Positions 1 to 7,775 of a DNA stretch of 64,000 nt are shown one piece after another (within the stretch, counting starts at the first letter, position 1; the number at the start of each line of letters is the position of its first letter). Below the pieces are notes generated by a model. That model saw only the letters and a program-made list of their open reading frames with translations. It searched no databases and was not told where the DNA came from. Source of the stretch: Streptomyces sp. NBC_01775 (GTDB lineage Bacteria > Actinomycetota > Actinomycetes > Streptomycetales > Streptomycetaceae); contig NZ_CP109104.1 of NCBI RefSeq assembly GCF_035917675.1, forward strand, positions 1,550,001-1,614,000, given 5' to 3'. The position numbers and the translations under genes were made by a program.

Positions 1-948
1 ACCAGCCGGCACAGCGCGGCCTCGCTGCGGCGGACCGTACTGCCCCGGCTGCGCAAGGCCGCCGACGCGATGGAGCGGGCGCTGCGCGAGGCTCCGCCCC
101 CCGAGGCGCCGCCCGCCGCTGCCGCCCGGCTGGCGGCGTGGACGGGGGCCTCCAAGCTGGAGCTGGGCCGGGAGTTCGTGGAGTCGCTGGCCCGGGGGCT
201 GACCGTGCTCACCGCTTTCGGCGAGGAGCGTGGCACGCTGTCGCTGAGCGGGGTCGCCGAGGCCACGGGACTGTCCAGGGCGACGGCGCGACGCGCCCTC
301 ATCACCCTGGAACACCTCGGCTATCTCACCGCGTCCGAGCGGGCCTTCCGGCTCACCCCGCGCGTGCTCGCTCTCGGCTTTCCCGTGCTGTCGCGGCTGA
401 CGCTGCCGCAGATCGCGGCGCCGCACCTGACCTCGCTCGCCGAACGCGTCCACGACTCGGCGTCGATGGCGGTCCTCGCGGGTGACGACGTCCAGTACAC
501 GGCGCGCGTGGCCACCGGCCGCGTCATGAGCGTCGACGTCACCCTCGGCACCCGCTTCCCCGCCTACGCCACCTCGCTGGGCCGCGTCATGCTGGCCGGC
601 CTGCCGCCCGGGGAGCGCGAAGGGCGGCTCGCGGACGCGGATCCGCGCGCCCTCACCCCGCACACGGTCACCGCGCCCGCCCGGCTGGCCCGGCTGCTGG
701 ACCGGGTGGCGGAGGACGGGTACGCGCTCGTCGACGAGGAGCTGGAAGACGGGCTGCGCTCGCTCGCGGTCCCGGTGCGCGAGCGGGGCGGGCGGGTCGT
801 CGCGGCGGTCAACGTCGCCATGCACACCAGCCGCCGCACCCTGGAGGAGTGCGCCGGCGAGGTGCTCCCCGCGCTACGGGCAGCCGCGACGGCCATCGAG
901 GCCGACCTCCACATCGCGGGCCGCTTCGCGCGCGTCCCGGCGGTCTGA
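1..948 (+). CDS. Tandem-domain IclR-family transcriptional regulator (5' end outside window)
   Basis: The frame is open from base 1. Its first residues (TSRHSAASLRRTVLPRL) repeat the end of the protein itself (TSRRTLEECAGEVLPAL), so the window opens in the C-terminus of one IclR effector domain, fused to a complete second IclR unit. In the second unit a winged helix covers about residues 60-110 (counted from base 1; SLSGVAEATGLSRATARRAL) and an effector-binding domain follows to about 310. The ATG at 70 is therefore internal, not the start. Double IclR proteins are known in actinomycetes and several control beta-ketoadipate genes. It converges on the pca operon, so control of that operon is a reasonable inference but unproven. 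Confidence 0.85.
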   Translation, partial: TSRHSAASLRRTVLPRLRKAADAMERALREAPPPEAPPAAAARLAAWTGASKLELGREFVESLARGLTVLTAFGEERGTLSLSGVAEATGLSRATARRALITLEHLGYLTASERAFRLTPRVLALGFPVLSRLTLPQIAAPHLTSLAERVHDSASMAVLAGDDVQYTARVATGRVMSVDVTLGTRFPAYATSLGRVMLAGLPPGEREGRLADADPRALTPHTVTAPARLARLLDRVAEDGYALVDEELEDGLRSLAVPVRERGGRVVAAVNVAMHTSRRTLEECAGEVLPALRAAATAIEADLHIAGRFARVPAV

Positions 949-978
949 GGTGCCACCGCTTCGCGCTGACCGCCCGGC

Positions 979-1052
979 GCCGGTGAGCCACCGTCAGGAA
1001 GGGCCGGTGAGCCAACGTCAGGAAGGGCCGGTGAGCCACCGGGTCAGGAAGG
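979..1052. repeat. Three tandem copies of a 24-26 bp unit at a convergent gene end
   Basis: Copies lie at 979-1002, 1003-1026 and 1027-1052; the first two differ at one base and the third has two extra bases. The third copy encodes the C-terminus and the second carries the stop of the hydrolase on the minus strand, so the other copies look like duplications of that gene's 3' end lying in the space between the convergent genes. Confidence 0.8.
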
Positions 1053-2820
1053 TGAGATAGCCGGGCGCCAACCGGGTGCCGCTGTCCGTCCGGACGCGGT
1101 GGTCGGCGCCGGGGAACACCCGCGCGGTCAGCGTCGCGGCGGGATGGCGGCCGGGAGCGCAGGCCGTGGTGGTGAACAGCTGGACGCTCTCGGCGACGGG
1201 GACCAGCGGGTCGGCGCCGCCGAACAGCGCCAGGTGCGGACAGCGCAGACGCAGGGTGTCCGGAAGGGGGTCGTGGTCCTGCTTGCGGCCGAGGAACCGC
1301 CACATGCGCTCGTCCATCCCGGCCCAGTGGCCGTCCAGTGCGGGAGGCATCCCGGCGGACTCCACGAGCCGGGCCGCCTCGGCGAAACCGGCGCCACGCC
1401 GGGCCGCTTCGCAGACGCGGTCGTAGAGGGCGAGGGTCTCGTCCACGACCTGTTCGCTCGCCGCCGCATCCCGCAGGACGGTGGCCAGCGCGTGCCGTTC
1501 CTGGAGCGCGGGGGTCGTCCCCGGGCAGCTGTTGGTGACCACCCACGGCAGGTCGTCGCGGGCGGCAGCGGCGCGCAGAACGAGCCAGCCGCCCTCGCTG
1601 TGGCCGAACAGCCCCACCGCGTCGGCCCGCACCCCGGGCCGCGTGCGGAGGAAGCCCAGTGCGGCAGCGGCGTCGGCGGCCAGGTCGTCCATCGACGCCT
1701 CGCGCCAGTCGCCGGACGACCCGCCGACGCCGCGCTTGTCGTACGACAGCACGGCGAACCCCGCGTCCACCAGGTGGCGGCGGATCGGGGGGAAGTACGC
1801 GTCGTTGTGCCGGTCGCTCGGCCCTGACCCCCCGACCATCACCACGCCCGGGACCCCCGGCCCGTCCCGCTCGGGCACCGCCAGCGACCCCGTCAACACC
1901 CCGGCGCCGCCCGGGAACGAGACCTCGTACGGTTCCGGATCACTCGGCATCGGCCCAGTCTCGCAAAAGTCCGCCCGCGCGTGTTCGGGCGGGACGGCGG
2001 CCGGGGCGTCGGACACGCCCGTGTGCGGAGCCTCCGTCGGCGCCAAGTGCCCGCGCAGGGCGGCGAGTACGTGGCCCGGGCGCTCGACGTTCGCCAGGTG
2101 CGCGGCGCCCGGCACCTCGGTGAGCCCGGCGCCGGGGATGCCGTCGGCCAGCTCCCTCGCGTGGGCGACGGGCGTCGCGGGGTCCTCGCGGCCCGCGACG
2201 ACGAGCGTGGGCACGGTGACGCGCGACAGTTCGGCACGCAGGTCGAAGGCGGCCAGCGCCTCGCACAGCCGGGCGTAGGCCGCCGGGTCGGCGGCGCGCG
2301 TGTCGGCGACCAGCGCTCGCGCGGCCTCGTCCACGGCGAAGTCCGGGGTGAACCAGCGGCCCGCCGCGCTGTCGGCCACCGCCCCCGTGCCCTCGGCCCG
2401 GACGAGCGCGGCGCGCTCGTGCCAGCCCTCTGGCGGCCCGAAGTGCGCCGAGGTGCACAGCAGCGCGAGGGAGTCGAGCCGCTCCGGGTGGTGGACGGCG
2501 AGCCAGGTGCCCACGGCGCCGCCCAGCGAGATGCCCGCGTAGGCGAACCGTTCCAGACCCAGCGCGTCCGCCAGGGCGAGCACGCCCTCGCCCAGCCACG
2601 CGACGCTCACCCCGTCCGCCGGCGTCTCGGGGGCCGCTCCCCCATGCCCCGGCAGCTCCCACCGCACCACGCGACGGTCCCGCGCCAGCCCGGCGGCCTG
2701 CGGCTCCCACACCCGCGAGGGGGTCCCCAACGAGGGCCCGAGCACCAGGGCGGGTGCCTCCCGGGGTCCCTCGGCGCGATGCCGGGGCAGCCACCGCTTC
2801 CTGGCGCTGTCGATCGTCAA
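1018..2820 (-). CDS. PcaL-like fusion: 3-oxoadipate enol-lactonase plus a second alpha/beta hydrolase
   Basis: 600 aa. Residues 1-260 are a PcaD-type 3-oxoadipate enol-lactonase with nucleophile elbow AGISLGG and terminal His in GAAHLANVERP. After a linker of about 30 residues, residues 290-600 form a second alpha/beta hydrolase of dienelactone-hydrolase/S9 type (FGHSEGG, FGGADPLVP, GADHRV). In Streptomyces PcaL the second half is normally 4-carboxymuconolactone decarboxylase (PcaC), which is absent here. The TTG start overlaps the pcaB stop (TTGA) and is preceded by GGGGGGAGCG. An internal ATG near 1949 lies at the domain boundary and might start the second domain separately, but its ribosome site is weak. 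Last gene of the pca operon. Confidence 0.85.
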   Translation of the reverse strand: MTIDSARKRWLPRHRAEGPREAPALVLGPSLGTPSRVWEPQAAGLARDRRVVRWELPGHGGAAPETPADGVSVAWLGEGVLALADALGLERFAYAGISLGGAVGTWLAVHHPERLDSLALLCTSAHFGPPEGWHERAALVRAEGTGAVADSAAGRWFTPDFAVDEAARALVADTRAADPAAYARLCEALAAFDLRAELSRVTVPTLVVAGREDPATPVAHARELADGIPGAGLTEVPGAAHLANVERPGHVLAALRGHLAPTEAPHTGVSDAPAAVPPEHARADFCETGPMPSDPEPYEVSFPGGAGVLTGSLAVPERDGPGVPGVVMVGGSGPSDRHNDAYFPPIRRHLVDAGFAVLSYDKRGVGGSSGDWREASMDDLAADAAAALGFLRTRPGVRADAVGLFGHSEGGWLVLRAAAARDDLPWVVTNSCPGTTPALQERHALATVLRDAAASEQVVDETLALYDRVCEAARRGAGFAEAARLVESAGMPPALDGHWAGMDERMWRFLGRKQDHDPLPDTLRLRCPHLALFGGADPLVPVAESVQLFTTTACAPGRHPAATLTARVFPGADHRVRTDSGTRLAPGYLTFLTRWLTGPS

Positions 2821-4295
2821 CGCTCCCCCCGCACAGCTCGCGACCGGCGCAGCGCACGGTCCGTCAGAGCGGGGGCGGCGCCCGTGCAGGCGGCCGGATC
2901 GGTCAGCCGGGTCAGCTCGGCGTCGCTCAACACGCCCGCCGACGCGGGTTCTTCGCGCAGGGCCGCGCTCAGCTCCAGGCCCTCCTCCGCTACGCGACGC
3001 GAGGCGCGGGTGAGGGCCTCACGGGCTGTGGCGCGGTCCGTGAGCGCGGAGAGGGCGGCGGCCAGGCGTTCGGTGGTGATCAGGCCACCGGTCGCGTCCA
3101 GGTTGCGGCGCATACGGGCGGGGTGGACCCGCAGCCCCTCGGCGAGGTCGGCCGCGGTCGCCGCGGCGCCGCCGGACAGGCGCAGCGCCTCGCGCAGCGG
3201 CTGCCATTCGGCGTGCCACGCACCGGGCGGGCGTTCGTCCTCGGCGACGAGCGCCCCGTACAGCACCCCGGCGAGCGCCGGGACCTGGCGGGCCGCCGAG
3301 GCGATCAGCGTGGCGCGGACGGGGTTGGCCTTGTGCGGCATCGCGGACGAGGGCCCGCCGCCGGACTCGCTCACCTCGCCGGTCTCCGTACGGGAGAGGA
3401 CGAGCACGTCGGCGGCGAGTTTCCCCAGCGCCCCCGCCGTGAAGGCGAGCGCGCCCGCGAGGTCCGCGACGGGGGTGCGCAGAGTGTGCCAGGGCAACGC
3501 CGGCTCGGCGAGCCCGGTCTCGGCGGCGTACGCGGCCGGCAGCCGCAGCTCCGCGCCCCGCCCCGCGGCTCCCGCCCCGCCCGGCCCGGCGAACGCCGCG
3601 AACGCAGCCAGCGTTCCGGCCGCGCCGCCCAGTTGGACGGGCAGGGCCGCGCGCGCGGCGTCGAGCCGCTCGGCCGCGTCCAGCACCAGTGCGCGCCAGC
3701 CCGCGGCCTTGAGTCCGAAGGTGGTGGGGACGGCGTGCTGGGTCAGCGTCCGGCCCGGCATCGGGGTGTCGCGGTGCGCCGCCGCGAGGCGGGCGAGCGC
3801 GTCGGCGGTGCGGTCCAGGTCCGCCAGCACCGGCCGCAGGGCGCGCGAGGCCACCAGCATGGTGGCGGTGTCGAGGATGTCCTGGCTGGTGGCACCCCGG
3901 TGAACGAAGGCCGCCGCGTCCTGGTCGCGGGCCGCTACCGCCGCGGTGAGGTCGGCGACCAGCGGAATGACCGGGTTGCCGCCCGCGCGGGCGCGGGCGG
4001 CCAGGTCGCGCGCCGGGTACGCCACGTACACAGCCGTGTCGGAGGCGACATCCGCGAGCACCTCGGCGGCGGCGGAGGGGGCGAGTCCGGTCGCGGCCTG
4101 GGCGCGGGCCAGCGCCACTTCGGCGTCGAGCAGCGCCCGGACGTACGCGGTGTCCCCCGTCGCCGCCTCGACGGCCGACCCCACTCGCACGGGCGACAGC
4201 AGCCCGAGGTCGGCGGCGGGGTCGAGGCCGGCGGCCGGGTCGAGGCCCGGGGCGGGGTCGAGACCGGCGGGGTCCGGAGGTTCAGTCGAAGGCAA
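2817..4295 (-). CDS. pcaB: 3-carboxy-cis,cis-muconate cycloisomerase
   Basis: About 492 aa, fumarase/aspartase superfamily. It converts 3-carboxy-cis,cis-muconate to 4-carboxymuconolactone in protocatechuate breakdown. The superfamily signature is GGGPSSAMPHKANPVRAT, about two thirds along; TSQDILDTA is the upstream conserved region. I chose the TTG at 4295, 14 bases inside the pcaG end, because GAGGAG sits 10 bases upstream; the ATG at 4364 would add residues that are only pcaG read in another frame. The N-terminus is odd: three GLDPA repeats encoded by short tandem DNA repeats, about residues 10-25, before the conserved fold begins at LLSPVRVG. Confidence 0.92.
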   Translation of the reverse strand: MPSTEPPDPAGLDPAPGLDPAAGLDPAADLGLLSPVRVGSAVEAATGDTAYVRALLDAEVALARAQAATGLAPSAAAEVLADVASDTAVYVAYPARDLAARARAGGNPVIPLVADLTAAVAARDQDAAAFVHRGATSQDILDTATMLVASRALRPVLADLDRTADALARLAAAHRDTPMPGRTLTQHAVPTTFGLKAAGWRALVLDAAERLDAARAALPVQLGGAAGTLAAFAAFAGPGGAGAAGRGAELRLPAAYAAETGLAEPALPWHTLRTPVADLAGALAFTAGALGKLAADVLVLSRTETGEVSESGGGPSSAMPHKANPVRATLIASAARQVPALAGVLYGALVAEDERPPGAWHAEWQPLREALRLSGGAAATAADLAEGLRVHPARMRRNLDATGGLITTERLAAALSALTDRATAREALTRASRRVAEEGLELSAALREEPASAGVLSDAELTRLTDPAACTGAAPALTDRALRRSRAVRGER

Positions 4296-4917
4296 GGAAG
4301 ACCGTCTCCTCGTGCACGCCGTCGTCCTGGAGCCGGATGTCGAAGCGGCGGACGGGCGGACCATGCGGGGCGGGGGCCGCAGCCGGGGTCGTCAGCAGCG
4401 TGGCGCGCCGCCTCGGCTCCAGCGAGGCGAGCAGCGGCTCGGTCTCGGGGTCGGTCAGCTCCGGGAGGTAGGCGCGGGTGTGGAGGTGGTGCAGCAGCCC
4501 GCGCGCGAAGACGATCAGGGCGAGGTACGGAGCTCCGCCGGGCGGCAGCGTCCGCACGCTGTAGTGGCCGTCGGCGTCGGTGGGGACGCGGCCGAAGCCG
4601 GTGAAGCGCACGCTGTCGCGGCCGACGGTCTCGCCCGTGACCGGATTACGGCGCAACGAGCCGGGCGCCCCGGCGCGGGAGCCGTCGGGTCCCGGCTGCC
4701 AGACCTCCACGAGCGCGTCGGGGACCGGCTCCCCGGCCCCGTCGGTGACCCGGCCGTGCAGGGTGAACGCCTCGGGGTGTCCGGGCGGCGCGAGGTCGCC
4801 GCCGCCGGTGAAGGGGAGCGCGTAGCCGTAGAACGGGCCGACCGTCTGGGAGGGGGTGGGAGACAGCTGCCCGGTCGCCGCGGACGTGGGGTCAACTGTC
4901 GGCGCGGGCCTGCTCAT
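4282..4917 (-). CDS. pcaG: Protocatechuate 3,4-dioxygenase alpha subunit
   Basis: About 211 aa, intradiol ring-cleavage dioxygenase fold. With PcaH it forms the iron(III) enzyme that opens protocatechuate to 3-carboxy-cis,cis-muconate. The N-terminus has the family pattern TPSQTVGPFYGYALP, and the beta-sandwich includes VPDALVEVWQPGPDG and RVPTDADGHYSVRTLPPG. The alpha subunit lacks the iron ligands, as usual. The ATG at 4917 overlaps the pcaH stop as ATGA, which supports translational coupling and equal subunit synthesis. Longer upstream starts would only be pcaH read out of frame. Confidence 0.93.
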   Translation of the reverse strand: MSRPAPTVDPTSAATGQLSPTPSQTVGPFYGYALPFTGGGDLAPPGHPEAFTLHGRVTDGAGEPVPDALVEVWQPGPDGSRAGAPGSLRRNPVTGETVGRDSVRFTGFGRVPTDADGHYSVRTLPPGGAPYLALIVFARGLLHHLHTRAYLPELTDPETEPLLASLEPRRRATLLTTPAAAPAPHGPPVRRFDIRLQDDGVHEETVFLAFD

Positions 4918-5714
4918 CGTCGCTCCTCTTCGGGCATGGGCCGGCTCTCCTCGGTCCAGGTCGCGGACGGGCCGTCGAGGACGATGTCCCAGCGGTATCC
5001 GAGCGACCACTCGGGGGTGGACAGGCTGTGGTCGTAGGCCGCCACGAGGCGCTCGCGGCCCGCTCCGTCGGTGACGGACTGGAGGATGGGGTCGTAGGGG
5101 AAGAGTGGATCGCCGGGGAAGTACATCTGGGTGATGAGCCGCTGGGCGAAGGCGTTGCCGAACAGCGAGAAGTGGATGTGCGCCGGGCGCCACGCGTTGG
5201 TGTGGTTGCGCCAGGGATAGGCGCCGGGCCTGATGGTCGTGAACCGGTAGCTCCCCTGATCATCCGTCAGGCAGCGGCCGGCGCCGGTGAAGTGGGGGTC
5301 GAGCGGCGCGGGGTGCTGGTCTCGCTGGTGCGCGTAGCGTCCCGAGGCGTTGGCCTGCCATATCTCCACCAGCTGGCCCCGCACCGGCCGCCCGGCCCGG
5401 TCGAGGACCCGGCCCGTGACGGTGATGCGCTCCCCGAGCGGCTCCCCGAGGTGCTGCCGGGTCAAGTCGCTGTCCAGCGCGGTGACATCGGTGACACCGA
5501 AGACGGGCCCGGTCAGCTCGACGGCCTCCGGGTCGCCGCCCGCCGGGACCAGGGGCCGCTTGGGGTGGCGCAGCGCGCTGCTGCGGTAGGGGGCGTAGGA
5601 GCGGGCGGGGTGGTGGCTCGTGGGGCCGCCGTCCGCGACGGCGCGTGCGTACGCGTCGCGCGCGGCGGCGATCTCGGCGCTGACGCCGTCCTGGGTGAGT
5701 GGGGTGGTGGTCAT
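4914..5714 (-). CDS. pcaH: Protocatechuate 3,4-dioxygenase beta subunit
   Basis: 266 aa, catalytic iron-binding subunit of the intradiol dioxygenase. Visible are the N-terminal region YAPYRSSALRHPKRPLVP, the core GQLVEIWQANASGRYAHQRD, YRFTTIRPGAYPWRNHTNAW with tyrosine and histidine ligand candidates, and RPAHIHFSLFG, which carries the HxH ligand pair. First gene of the operon pcaH-pcaG-pcaB-pcaL-like. A ribosome site (GGAGAGG) lies about 10 bases before the ATG. A perfect palindrome about 140 bases upstream is the probable repressor site. Substrates would be plant-derived aromatics such as 4-hydroxybenzoate or vanillate once converted to protocatechuate. Confidence 0.95.
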   Translation of the reverse strand: MTTTPLTQDGVSAEIAAARDAYARAVADGGPTSHHPARSYAPYRSSALRHPKRPLVPAGGDPEAVELTGPVFGVTDVTALDSDLTRQHLGEPLGERITVTGRVLDRAGRPVRGQLVEIWQANASGRYAHQRDQHPAPLDPHFTGAGRCLTDDQGSYRFTTIRPGAYPWRNHTNAWRPAHIHFSLFGNAFAQRLITQMYFPGDPLFPYDPILQSVTDGAGRERLVAAYDHSLSTPEWSLGYRWDIVLDGPSATWTEESRPMPEEERR

Positions 5715-5856
5715 ACAGTGCCCGCCTCTCCTGCCTCGCCTGCGCTGTCTGCCTCGCCTGGGCCGCCGGCATCGCGTGCCTGGCCCGAGCCGCCCGTGCC
5801 GGTCGGCCGCGCCGCCCCCGTCATCGCCCCGGCGGCAACACTCCGCTGTTCGCCTG

Positions 5857-5872
5857 GTGAAATTAATTTCAC
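5857..5872. promoter_or_regulatory. Candidate operator of the pca operon
   Basis: A perfect 16-bp palindrome, GTGAAATTAATTTCAC, in otherwise GC-rich DNA, about 140 bases before pcaH. Palindromes of this kind are typical for MarR or IclR regulators of pca genes. Its position downstream of a possible promoter would fit repression. The binding protein is not shown by the sequence. Confidence 0.6.
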
Positions 5873-5884
5873 GCGTTCAACGGG

Positions 5885-5914
5885 AGTCTGTGTCGCGATC
5901 CATGACCGTGTCAA
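5885..5914 (-). promoter_or_regulatory. Possible promoter of pcaHGB
   Basis: On the minus strand TTGACA (5914-5909) is a consensus -35 box. The -10 region about 17-18 bases on (CAGACT, 5890-5885) is a poor match. The palindrome at 5857-5872 would fall near the transcription start. Confidence 0.35.
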
Positions 5915-6362
5915 CGAGTCGCGTCACCGCCACTGCGGCCGGGCTGGACCTGCGCCTCTCGGCGTTCGTCGGGCCGGATCACGTCCGCCAGGTACGAGAC
6001 GGGCTCGACCAGGTCGGTCTTCGAGCACTCGTGCCACCCGGTCAGATCGCGCAGTTCGCCGCGGTGCCGCTTCGCGGCGCGGGAGGTGAAGTCATGGAAC
6101 CCCAGCTCGGACGCCCGAGCCTACGGCCCCGTCAGGGCCTGGGCAGCGGCAGGCCTGGCGGCTGCGGGTACCGCGGGTGCGCGTCGGGCACTGCGCACGG
6201 GACGAGGAAGCGCAGGTGGAACGCCTCCTTTGTGGCATGCAGCCGCAGCCGTACGGCGGGCTGTTCCCAGTCGGGTCCGTCGCCGGCCGGCCGCGGACGG
6301 CCCGGGAGTGAGCAAGCGCAGCGGCTCTCCAGCGCGGTGGCGGAATTCGCGTCGCTCCTGGC
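5915..6362 (-). other. 450 bp without an intact gene; possible decayed coding remnants
   Basis: No complete gene is supported. Two minus-strand stretches read like protein but lack plausible starts. One, about 5945-6115, contains FHDFTSRAAKRHRGELRDL and TGWHECSKTDLVEPVSYLAD. The other, about 6135-6362, directly follows the DUF2000 stop in an open frame and contains WEQPAVRLRLHATKEAFHL and VPDAHPRYPQPP before a stop. I recognise neither family. Next to two clear pseudogenes, they may be fragments of disrupted genes. Confidence 0.4.
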
Positions 6363-6851
6363 TCAGGGCATGAGGGGAAGCTTGCCAATGATCTTGTCGA
6401 CCCGGTTGCGCGGGCCGACGATGCTGACCGCGCAGTACTCGATGTCTTCGGTCTGGGTCTTGCCCACGACCGCGATGAAGTCGCTGTAGACGCGGGTGCT
6501 CTGGGCGGCGGCGGGCACGTCGGCCACGAAGGTGTCGGTGCGGGATGCCGCCTTGGCACGGATGGCACGCAGCGTGGCGGAGTCGGCGACGAGCACCGAG
6601 CAGCCCGTCCAGGGCAGGCCCGGGTGCACTACGCCTTCCGCGTCGGCGGCGTTGGTGCCCAGCAGGCCGGGGACCGAGGTCACGGTGGGGGCCGCGGCGC
6701 AGACGGCGGCGTTGGCGGCCCGGCCAGGCGGAAGGCCGGAGTCGACGACCACGACCCACTTCAGCCGGGCCTGGCGGGTGGACAGGGAGTAGTCCATTTC
6801 CTCGGGCGCGAAGCCGACCGCCGTCGTCTCGGGAGCGTTCACCACAGACAT
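6363..6851 (-). CDS. DUF2000 family protein
   Basis: About 162 aa. The pattern RQARLKWVVVVDSGLPPG, AANAAVCAAA, GLLGTNAADAEG and HPGLPWTGCSVL fits the DUF2000 family, small soluble proteins related in fold to peptidyl-tRNA hydrolase 2; no biochemical role can be assigned. The ATG at 6851 is chosen because AAAGAGGATC lies just upstream; longer in-frame starts would run through the decayed EamA gene. Together with the truncated exporter and the Lrp regulator, this recalls loci where an Lrp protein sits beside a DMT exporter and a DUF2000 gene, but the link here is inference. Confidence 0.75.
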   Translation of the reverse strand: MSVVNAPETTAVGFAPEEMDYSLSTRQARLKWVVVVDSGLPPGRAANAAVCAAAPTVTSVPGLLGTNAADAEGVVHPGLPWTGCSVLVADSATLRAIRAKAASRTDTFVADVPAAAQSTRVYSDFIAVVGKTQTEDIEYCAVSIVGPRNRVDKIIGKLPLMP

Positions 6852-6889
6852 GTGATCCTCTTTGCTCGTTCGTCCAGGTAGGGAAAAGG

Positions 6890-7207
6890 CTAGGCAGACG
6901 TGCGGAACTGCGACGCCGGTTGTGAACTTCGTTCGCCGGATGCGAGAGGTTCGAGGGTTTCGGCGGACGTGATGCGCCTGTCGCGGGAAATCCCCGGCAT
7001 CCGTGCGGAGCGGAAGAACCGGGGCGGCAGGCAGATGGTGAACATCCCCAGGATCAGCCCGCCCACGACCAGCCGCCAGCCCCCCAGGGCCGTCGGCGTC
7101 ATGGGGCTGGACGCCAGCACCTGAGCGGGGCCGACCGTGCCCCACAGCACGGCCGCGCCAAGCACCAGCCCCGCACCGAGCAACGGGCCGTTCGTTCGTG
7201 TATCCAT
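6890..7207 (-). pseudogene. Truncated EamA (DMT superfamily) exporter, first two membrane helices only
   Basis: The first 55 or so residues (GPLLGAGLVLGAAVLWGTVG, then ALGGWRLVVGGLILGMFTI) match the start of an EamA-type drug/metabolite transporter, which normally has about 10 helices and 290 residues. After residue 57 the sequence becomes hydrophilic and Arg/Ser-rich and stops at about 105 aa, so the rest of the gene has been lost. It is divergent from the Lrp gene at 7281, the usual arrangement for an Lrp-controlled exporter. Confidence 0.75.
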
Positions 7208-7280
7208 AGCCAGCGACACTGAGTAAAATCCCAAGCAACGCAGCCAGTAGCCGCACTTCGTACGCCGTAGGGACGATTTC

Positions 7281-7775
7281 ATGGAACTTGATGCGCTGGA
7301 CCTGGCCCTGCTGCGGGAGCTACAGAACGATGCACGGCAGACCAACCGCGACCTCGCAGCCAAGACCGGGGTCTCCCCTTCCACGTCGCTAGAGCGGGTA
7401 CGGCTGCTGCGCGAGCGCGGCGTGATCACCGGCTACCACGCCGCCCTGGACCTCGACGCGGCCGGCCGGCCCGTCCAGGCACTCATCTCGGTGCGCATCC
7501 GGCCCCCGGCCCGCGCCGTCATCGAGGGGTTCCGGGAATGGGCCGCACGCCTGCCAGAGGTGATCGGCCTGTTCGTCACCTCCGGCACGCACGACTTCCT
7601 CCTGCACATCGCCGTCGCCGACGTCGACGGCGTGTACGCCTTCGTCATCGACCGCCTCACCGAACGCAGAGAAGTCGCCGACGTGCAGACCACCATGGCC
7701 TACGAGCACGTCCAGTCCCGCCGCATCGAGCCGGCCGGCCCCGATCGACCCCGCTTCTCACGCAGAGCCCGCTGA
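7281..7775 (+). CDS. Lrp/AsnC-family transcriptional regulator
   Basis: 164 aa, usual family length. The N-terminal helix-turn-helix (about residues 8-52, NRDLAAKTGVSPSTSLERVR) is followed by a RAM/AsnC effector domain (about 70-145, including VIGLFVTSGTHDFLLHIAVADVD). Such proteins form octamers and respond to amino acids. It is divergent from an EamA exporter fragment and followed by an aminotransferase remnant, so its original targets on both sides appear to have decayed. Whether it retains a distant role is unknown. Confidence 0.9.
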   Translation: MELDALDLALLRELQNDARQTNRDLAAKTGVSPSTSLERVRLLRERGVITGYHAALDLDAAGRPVQALISVRIRPPARAVIEGFREWAARLPEVIGLFVTSGTHDFLLHIAVADVDGVYAFVIDRLTERREVADVQTTMAYEHVQSRRIEPAGPDRPRFSRRAR

